DNA of 64,000 nt from Candidatus Paralachnospira sangeri (GTDB lineage Bacteria; Bacillota; Clostridia; Lachnospirales; Lachnospiraceae), in contig CAJFOT010000103.1 of the NCBI GenBank assembly GCA_904397815.1, positions 1 through 64,000 on the forward strand, written 5' to 3'. Made by a program: the position numbers and the translations under genes. Shown here piece by piece: positions 56,635 to 64,000 of the stretch. The notes under the pieces are model-generated. The model saw only the letters and a program-made list of their open reading frames with translations. It ran no database searches and was not told the origin of the DNA. The first letter of the stretch is position 1. Every line of letters starts with the position of its first letter.

Positions 56635-58017
56635 ATGAGTTTTGTTGAGATTGTGCAGGCGAATGTGGTCTGTATGCTGGTTAATGTGATCTTTTATCTG
56701 TGGTCTGCCAGGATTCTTCTGGGGCGTGTGCCGGACAGAGGGCGGGTCTTCCGGGGCCGGGCCGTTTTTTTTCTGACTCTTTTTATCTCGGGAAGCGCGT
56801 TGCTGGGAACGGTGTGCTATACCTCCGGGATGTTCCGCTGGAGGTTTCAGGGGGGACAGATTCTGTTCACTTATGTCCAGCAGCTGTTCTGGGCGCTGAT
56901 CCTGCGGGATCTGTACCGGGAGCAGATGGGGGTCTGCTGGATTACGGCGGTATTTACTATTCTTTTGTCGTCCTTTGGCGGCAATTTCAGTTTACTGTTT
57001 GCGCCCTATCCGTTTTTTCATCTGGATGTGCTGCGGGAACGGCTGGTGTATCTGCTGTATATGTGGGTTCTATCCCCTTTGTGTCAGGTGTTTCTGATGG
57101 CGGTTTTATATAAGATACGGGCAGGAGAACTGTATCGGTGCTGGCTGGACAGGCGGGAGAAGCGGATTGGCGCAGCAGTGTTTCTCAGCGCTTATCCGAT
57201 ACTGGAAGCACTGCTGCTGGAGCTGTCCCTGTGGAATGACGGGGAGAGCCTGCTGGCAGCCCTGTCCATGCTGCTGGCGATTTGTATGATTTTTGTCTAT
57301 GCCGGCAGAGCCGATCTCCAGCAGCGCCATCTGGAGGAGCAGCGGGTCAGCCTGCAGCAGCAGACTGTCTATATTCAAACCCTGGAGGGATTGCAGAGGG
57401 AGACGAGGAAATTTCGTCATGATTTTAAAAATATGATGGCAGGAATGTATGTTCAGGCTGAAGATGGGAATCTGGAAGCGGTTCGGGCTTATATCCAGGA
57501 GATGACAGATGATTTCGGCCGCCAGGTGGACGGGCAGCTCAGGCAGATCAGCCAGCTGGCCAATATTCAGATGCCGGAGGTAAAGGGGCTGCTTCTGGCG
57601 AAGCTGGATGAGATGAAGAGAAAAGAAATCCCCTGCCGCCTGGAGGTGGAGCAGCCCTTTTCCGGGACACGGATGAGGCGGACAGACCTGTGCCGCTGCC
57701 TGGGCATCCTGCTGGACAATGCCGTCGAAGAGACGGAAGGCCGGGCCGGAAGCCGTGTGGAGATTATGGTCAGCAGCTGCGGGGAATGGACGGTGTTTCG
57801 GATTAAAAATACTCTTCATTCCCGGGTGGATTTCCACAGGATCGGACAGGCGGGCTATTCCTCGAAAGGTGAGGGCCGGGGAATCGGTCTGGCCAGCTGC
57901 CGGGCGATTCTGGAACAGTATGATTTTGTGTTTTCCGCAACAGTCGTGGAAGAGGGATGGTTTGTGCAGGAGATTAAGATACAGGAGGCACCAGAGAAGA
58001 GAGGAGCCGGAAGATGA
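56635..58017 (+). CDS. AgrC-like sensor histidine kinase (GHKL ATPase)
   Basis: N-terminal TM domain; ETRKFRHDFKNMMAGM H-box; GILLDNAVEETEGR N-box; SSKGEGRGIGLASC G-box. Confidence 0.88.
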   Translation: MSFVEIVQANVVCMLVNVIFYLWSARILLGRVPDRGRVFRGRAVFFLTLFISGSALLGTVCYTSGMFRWRFQGGQILFTYVQQLFWALILRDLYREQMGVCWITAVFTILLSSFGGNFSLLFAPYPFFHLDVLRERLVYLLYMWVLSPLCQVFLMAVLYKIRAGELYRCWLDRREKRIGAAVFLSAYPILEALLLELSLWNDGESLLAALSMLLAICMIFVYAGRADLQQRHLEEQRVSLQQQTVYIQTLEGLQRETRKFRHDFKNMMAGMYVQAEDGNLEAVRAYIQEMTDDFGRQVDGQLRQISQLANIQMPEVKGLLLAKLDEMKRKEIPCRLEVEQPFSGTRMRRTDLCRCLGILLDNAVEETEGRAGSRVEIMVSSCGEWTVFRIKNTLHSRVDFHRIGQAGYSSKGEGRGIGLASCRAILEQYDFVFSATVVEEGWFVQEIKIQEAPEKRGAGR

Positions 58018-58784
58018 TACCGATTTATATCTGTGACGACGATGCAGTGATGTGTGATATGATGAAAAACTGTCTGGAGAAGCAGATCCTGATGGGCGGC
58101 TATGATATGAAGATCGCCGTCTGCGCCCGGCAGCCGGAGAAACTGTTGAAGGCTATGGACGGTGAGGCAGAACAGGGGATTTATTTTCTGGATGTGGATC
58201 TGAAAGGCGCTTCCATGGACGGTTTCCGTCTGGGGCAGGAGATCCGGCGGCGGGATGGGAGAGGGTTCCTGATTTACGTGACAGCCTTCCCTGATCTGGC
58301 CTTTGAGACCTTCCGCTATCATCTGGAGGCCCTGGATTATATCGTAAAGGGCGATCAGGAGGAGACGGCGGCTCAGGTGATCCGGTGCCTGCGGGTGATT
58401 GGGGAGCGGGTGAGCAGAGAAAAGGGCCGCAGCCGCAGATATTTTACGGTGAAAGCCGGGGATGTGGTTCGTCATATTCCGCTGGAGGATATTCTCTACT
58501 TTGTCACTTCCGGGAGAACGCACAGGATCGAGCTTCATGGGGACCGGGAGCGGCTGGATTTTATCGGGAGTATTCAGGAACTGGAACAGGAACTGGGTCA
58601 GCGCTTTCTCCGGTCTCACAGAGCGTATCTGGTCAACAGTGACCGGATACAGGGCGCGGACCTGAAGCGGCGGGAACTGCTGCTGGACAATGGGGAGCGG
58701 TGCCCCTTTTCCAGAATGATGAAAAAAGAAATGATGGACCGACTGGGCAGTCAGATGAACTGTTCAGGCATTTTTATACCATAA
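58014..58784 (+). CDS. LytTR-family response regulator
   Basis: IPIYICDDDAVMCDMMK, YFLDVDLKGASMDGF, C-terminal LytTR (DILYFVTSGRTHRIELHG, FLRSHRAYLVNSDRI); ATGA overlap with kinase. Confidence 0.92.
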   Translation: MIPIYICDDDAVMCDMMKNCLEKQILMGGYDMKIAVCARQPEKLLKAMDGEAEQGIYFLDVDLKGASMDGFRLGQEIRRRDGRGFLIYVTAFPDLAFETFRYHLEALDYIVKGDQEETAAQVIRCLRVIGERVSREKGRSRRYFTVKAGDVVRHIPLEDILYFVTSGRTHRIELHGDRERLDFIGSIQELEQELGQRFLRSHRAYLVNSDRIQGADLKRRELLLDNGERCPFSRMMKKEMMDRLGSQMNCSGIFIP

Positions 58785-58825
58785 TAATACACGGTGTGAT
58801 AGAATATAGGCCGGAGGATGAAAAA

Positions 58826-59869
58826 ATGTATACAAAAATGGAAAAGAAACAGTTTATCATTTTTTTAATTGTGGCCTATGGCGTTACGTATCTGATGGGT
58901 CTGCTGATGTGGGCAGGTTATGGGAAAAGTGATTTAAGTGTTTTTCCCAATGCCCAGATGATGTATCCGGCAGCAGGCATTATGCTGGCATATCTGATCA
59001 CCCGTTCAGATGACCGGCTGGTTCCGAAGGGATTTTATCGCTGCTTTATCCTGCTTACGGTTGTGATGATTGCTGCGGCAGTGATGTCGGTGATTTCCCC
59101 GCAGGAGCTGGAGACAGCGACAGGCTCTATATCCGTATGGTATCTGGCCGTGAATTATATTCTGATTGGCGGCAGCGTACTTTGCTGGATCTTTCTGCTG
59201 ATTGCGGGAAAGGAACGGTGGGCGGCTTACGGACTGAGGTGGCGAAACTGGAAATGGGCAGTGGCTTGCATCCTGCTCTTTCTGTTTCTGTATTTCCTCA
59301 GAACAGCCATCTCCTACGGTCTGGGCGGCCAGCTGGAAATGTTCGGCGCGATTATGACCAGCTCCTACACATGGATTTATATCGCAACGATGCCCGTCAA
59401 CTTCCTGCTGGTATTTGTGGCCTTCTTCGGAGAAGAATATGGATGGCGGTACTACATGCAGCCTTTTCTTCAGCGAAAATTCGGTCTGCGGGGCGGCGTG
59501 CTGCTTTTGGGCGTGGTATGGGGCTTATGGCACCTGCCGGTAGATTTTTTCTACTATGTCAGCCCGGATCAGGGCGTGATTATGGTGGTGTCGCAGATTA
59601 TCACCTGTGTGACGCTGGGGATTTTCTTTGCCTGGGCCTACATGAAAACCAACAATATCTGGGTGCCGGTGATTCTTCATTTCATGAACAACAATCTGGC
59701 GCCGGTGATCACAGGCACCTATTCGGCGGACGTCCTGGAAGGACAGGTGATTTCCTGGGCGGATATTCCGTTTGCTCTGATTATGAATGGACTGATTTTC
59801 GGATTTTTCCTGCTGGCGAAGCCTTTCCGTGAGTCACAGGGACAGACGGCGGACGAATCAAAAGAATAA
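58826..59869 (+). CDS. CPBP-family intramembrane metalloprotease
   Basis: FGEEYGWRYYMQPFLQ (EExxxR), LLGVVWGLWHLPVDFF, LHFMNNNLAPV; SD GGAGG before ATG 58826. Confidence 0.88.
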   Translation: MYTKMEKKQFIIFLIVAYGVTYLMGLLMWAGYGKSDLSVFPNAQMMYPAAGIMLAYLITRSDDRLVPKGFYRCFILLTVVMIAAAVMSVISPQELETATGSISVWYLAVNYILIGGSVLCWIFLLIAGKERWAAYGLRWRNWKWAVACILLFLFLYFLRTAISYGLGGQLEMFGAIMTSSYTWIYIATMPVNFLLVFVAFFGEEYGWRYYMQPFLQRKFGLRGGVLLLGVVWGLWHLPVDFFYYVSPDQGVIMVVSQIITCVTLGIFFAWAYMKTNNIWVPVILHFMNNNLAPVITGTYSADVLEGQVISWADIPFALIMNGLIFGFFLLAKPFRESQGQTADESKE

Positions 59870-59882
59870 CGATTGCGTAATG

Positions 59883-59912
59883 AATCGGGATCTCGGCTGA
59901 GGTCCCGATTTT
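59883..59912 (+). terminator. Terminator-like hairpin after CPBP gene
   Basis: AATCGGGA ... TCCCGATTTT. Confidence 0.6.
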
Positions 59913-60118
59913 CTGCTGTGCCGGACATGCTGTCAGTACGCGGTAAAATCTGACCGGTTGTGTTTTATTCCCCATTTACCTATAATCTGTCCATTGAATT
60001 TCTGACGGTTCTGCGTTAAGGTACAGGAAACAATTCAGATGTCTGATGAGGTCAGAGCTTTTTCAGCTGTTAATTGACGCATTCTGCCATAATTCACACA
60101 TTTTTCACAAAAAAATAT

Positions 60119-60132
60119 AGACGAATTCGTCT
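60119..60132. promoter_or_regulatory. Perfect palindrome AGACGAATTCGTCT copy 1
   Basis: ATAGACGAATTCGTCTG. Confidence 0.8.
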
Positions 60133-60153
60133 GTAAGGTTTATACTCAAATAC

Positions 60154-60167
60154 AGACGAATTCGTCT
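60154..60167. promoter_or_regulatory. Perfect palindrome AGACGAATTCGTCT copy 2 (CAGACGAATTCGTCTG)
   Basis: 35 bp centre-to-centre from copy 1. Confidence 0.8.
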
Positions 60168-60193
60168 GGAAATAATGCAAGGAGAATTTTGCT

Positions 60194-60256
60194 ATGAACA
60201 TGATGTTTGCACAAGAAAATATGCTATATTTTTGTCTGAGCTCTGCATGCTCCTGA
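60194..60256 (+). CDS. Possible 20-aa small ORF MNMMFAQENMLYFCLSSACS
   Basis: AAGGAG SD at 60179-60184, ATG 60194, stop 60256; directly downstream of tandem palindromes. Confidence 0.3.
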   Translation: MNMMFAQENMLYFCLSSACS

Positions 60257-60557
60257 ACAGAAAAACATAGCATGCAGAATGTTATAGAATATTCTGAATT
60301 TGTGTGTGATACAATAAAAAAAACAGACAAACTGCACAGAATATTTTTGTATAAATGCCTTAATTGATTAAAACCGCACAAAATGATATATTATTAGGTA
60401 GAAATCACATTTATAAAAAAGTGAATTAGCTGAATATATTTGAGGGAACATAAAGATTGGATTAAAGTTTAGACAATTAATTCACTTTTGAAAGTTTTGT
60501 GATATAATAATCTGCGAATACGTAAAAGGAAAAGCAGAGGAGAAAGGAGGATTTGGT

Positions 60558-60866
60558 TTGGCTGTGGAAATAATTGAAGCGATCCGTCAGGCAGAAACGC
60601 AAGCGGCACAAGCAGAGCAGTCAGCTCAGGAAGAGGCGAATCAGATTCTGGAAAAGGCAAAAGAAGACGCAGCCTCTCTTAAACGGGATATGACGCAGCA
60701 GGCCCGGGATAAAGCCGCCCAGGCGATGCAGGAAGCTGAAGAGCGCTGCCGGCAGATGCTGAAAGAAGCTGAGGCTCAGGAAGCGGCAGACGGGCAGGCG
60801 CTGGAACGGATAGTGGAACAGCGGCGGGGGAAAGCCGTGGAAGCCGTCCTTTCGGAGCTGCTATGA
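60558..60866 (+). CDS. V-type ATPase peripheral-stalk subunit (G/H-like)
   Basis: Ala/Glu/Gln-rich coiled coil at head of V-ATPase operon. Confidence 0.75.
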   Translation: MAVEIIEAIRQAETQAAQAEQSAQEEANQILEKAKEDAASLKRDMTQQARDKAAQAMQEAEERCRQMLKEAEAQEAADGQALERIVEQRRGKAVEAVLSELL

Positions 60867-60881
60867 AAGGAGGAAATCTAA

Positions 60882-63376
<2,495 letters not shown>

Positions 63377-63399
63377 TCTGTGGAAGGGAGAAATAAAGG

Positions 63400-63993
63400 A
63401 TGGCAGGATTAGATAAGATTATCGGCCAGATCCGGCAGGAATCAGATGATATCGCTGCCAGAACTGTCGCGCAGGCCCGGGAGCAGGCGCAGGGAATTCT
63501 CAGCGAAGCCCGGGAAGCCGCTCAGGCAGAGTGCGGCCGGATTGAAAAACGCTCTGAACAGGCTGTGAAAGACACCCTGGAGCGGGGACGGTCGGCGGCA
63601 GATCTTCAGAAACGCCGGGGAATTCTGGCATTAAAGCAGCGTCTGGTCAGAGAGGTGCTGGACCAGGCACTGGAGAATATGAAAAATATGGATGAAAAGT
63701 CCTATTTTGAGGCATTGGTAGGACTGGCGGCCAAATCGGCGATGCCGGGAGAGGGTGTCATCTATTTTTCTGAAGCCGATCTGAAACGTCTTCCGAAAGA
63801 TATGGAAGAACGTCTGAATCAGGCGGTGAAAGAGAAGAAGGCTTCTCTGAAAATTTCCCGGGAAGCGAGGGAAATCGAGGGCGGATTTGTGCTTTCCTAC
63901 GGAGGAATTGAAGAAAACTGTTCCTTTGACGCCCTGTTTGCTTCTGCCGGTGAACAGCTTCAGGATGTGGTGCAGAAAATTCTGTTCCAGTAA
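63400..63993 (+). CDS. ntpE: V-type ATP synthase subunit E
   Basis: MAGLDKIIGQIRQESDDIAARTVAQAREQAQGILSEAREAAQAE...GIEENCSFDALFASAGEQLQDVVQKILF. Confidence 0.9.
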   Translation: MAGLDKIIGQIRQESDDIAARTVAQAREQAQGILSEAREAAQAECGRIEKRSEQAVKDTLERGRSAADLQKRRGILALKQRLVREVLDQALENMKNMDEKSYFEALVGLAAKSAMPGEGVIYFSEADLKRLPKDMEERLNQAVKEKKASLKISREAREIEGGFVLSYGGIEENCSFDALFASAGEQLQDVVQKILFQ

Positions 63994-64000
63994 GGGACGA

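Overview
The window reads as chromosomal DNA of an anaerobic, probably spore-forming Firmicute (Lachnospiraceae-like, by inference from protein style). From left to right it contains: (i) the 5' edge of an ISAs1-type transposase; (ii) a large surface-glycan locus (~0.3-21.3 kb and ~27.5-34 kb) with at least seven polytopic GT-C-like membrane proteins, GT2 and DXD glycosyltransferases, WecE-like aminotransferase, RfbC, Glf, GtrA, two small EamA/SMR-type proteins, an ATP-grasp protein, a radical SAM/SPASM protein and a UbiA/HAD pair; (iii) an inserted polyamine operon on the minus strand (arginine decarboxylase, spermidine synthase, agmatinase, carboxy(nor)spermidine dehydrogenase and decarboxylase) with a long structured leader; (iv) a GerA/SpoVAF-family gene; (v) a divergent BCCT transporter / MttB-family methyltransferase locus with three GAACATGTTC palindromes, then TetR, MFS, bicupin, class-V PLP enzyme, OCD-like protein and an amino-acid ABC importer; (vi) a DUF134 / NifX-like pair with three TGACATATGTCA palindromes; (vii) a second amino-acid ABC importer, two ferredoxin-type aldo/keto reductases, an AgrC-like kinase / LytTR regulator / CPBP protein set; (viii) the start of a V-type ATPase operon. 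The strongest unexplained signals are: the structured leader of the polyamine operon, a pair of ~100-bp inverted dispersed repeats 54 kb apart, a 132-bp nested inverted repeat, tandem perfect palindromes at a promoter with only a 20-codon ORF downstream, and an MttB-family gene without an adjacent corrinoid protein. No RNA genes or CRISPR arrays were recognised. Family calls come from reading the proteins by eye; no database search was run.
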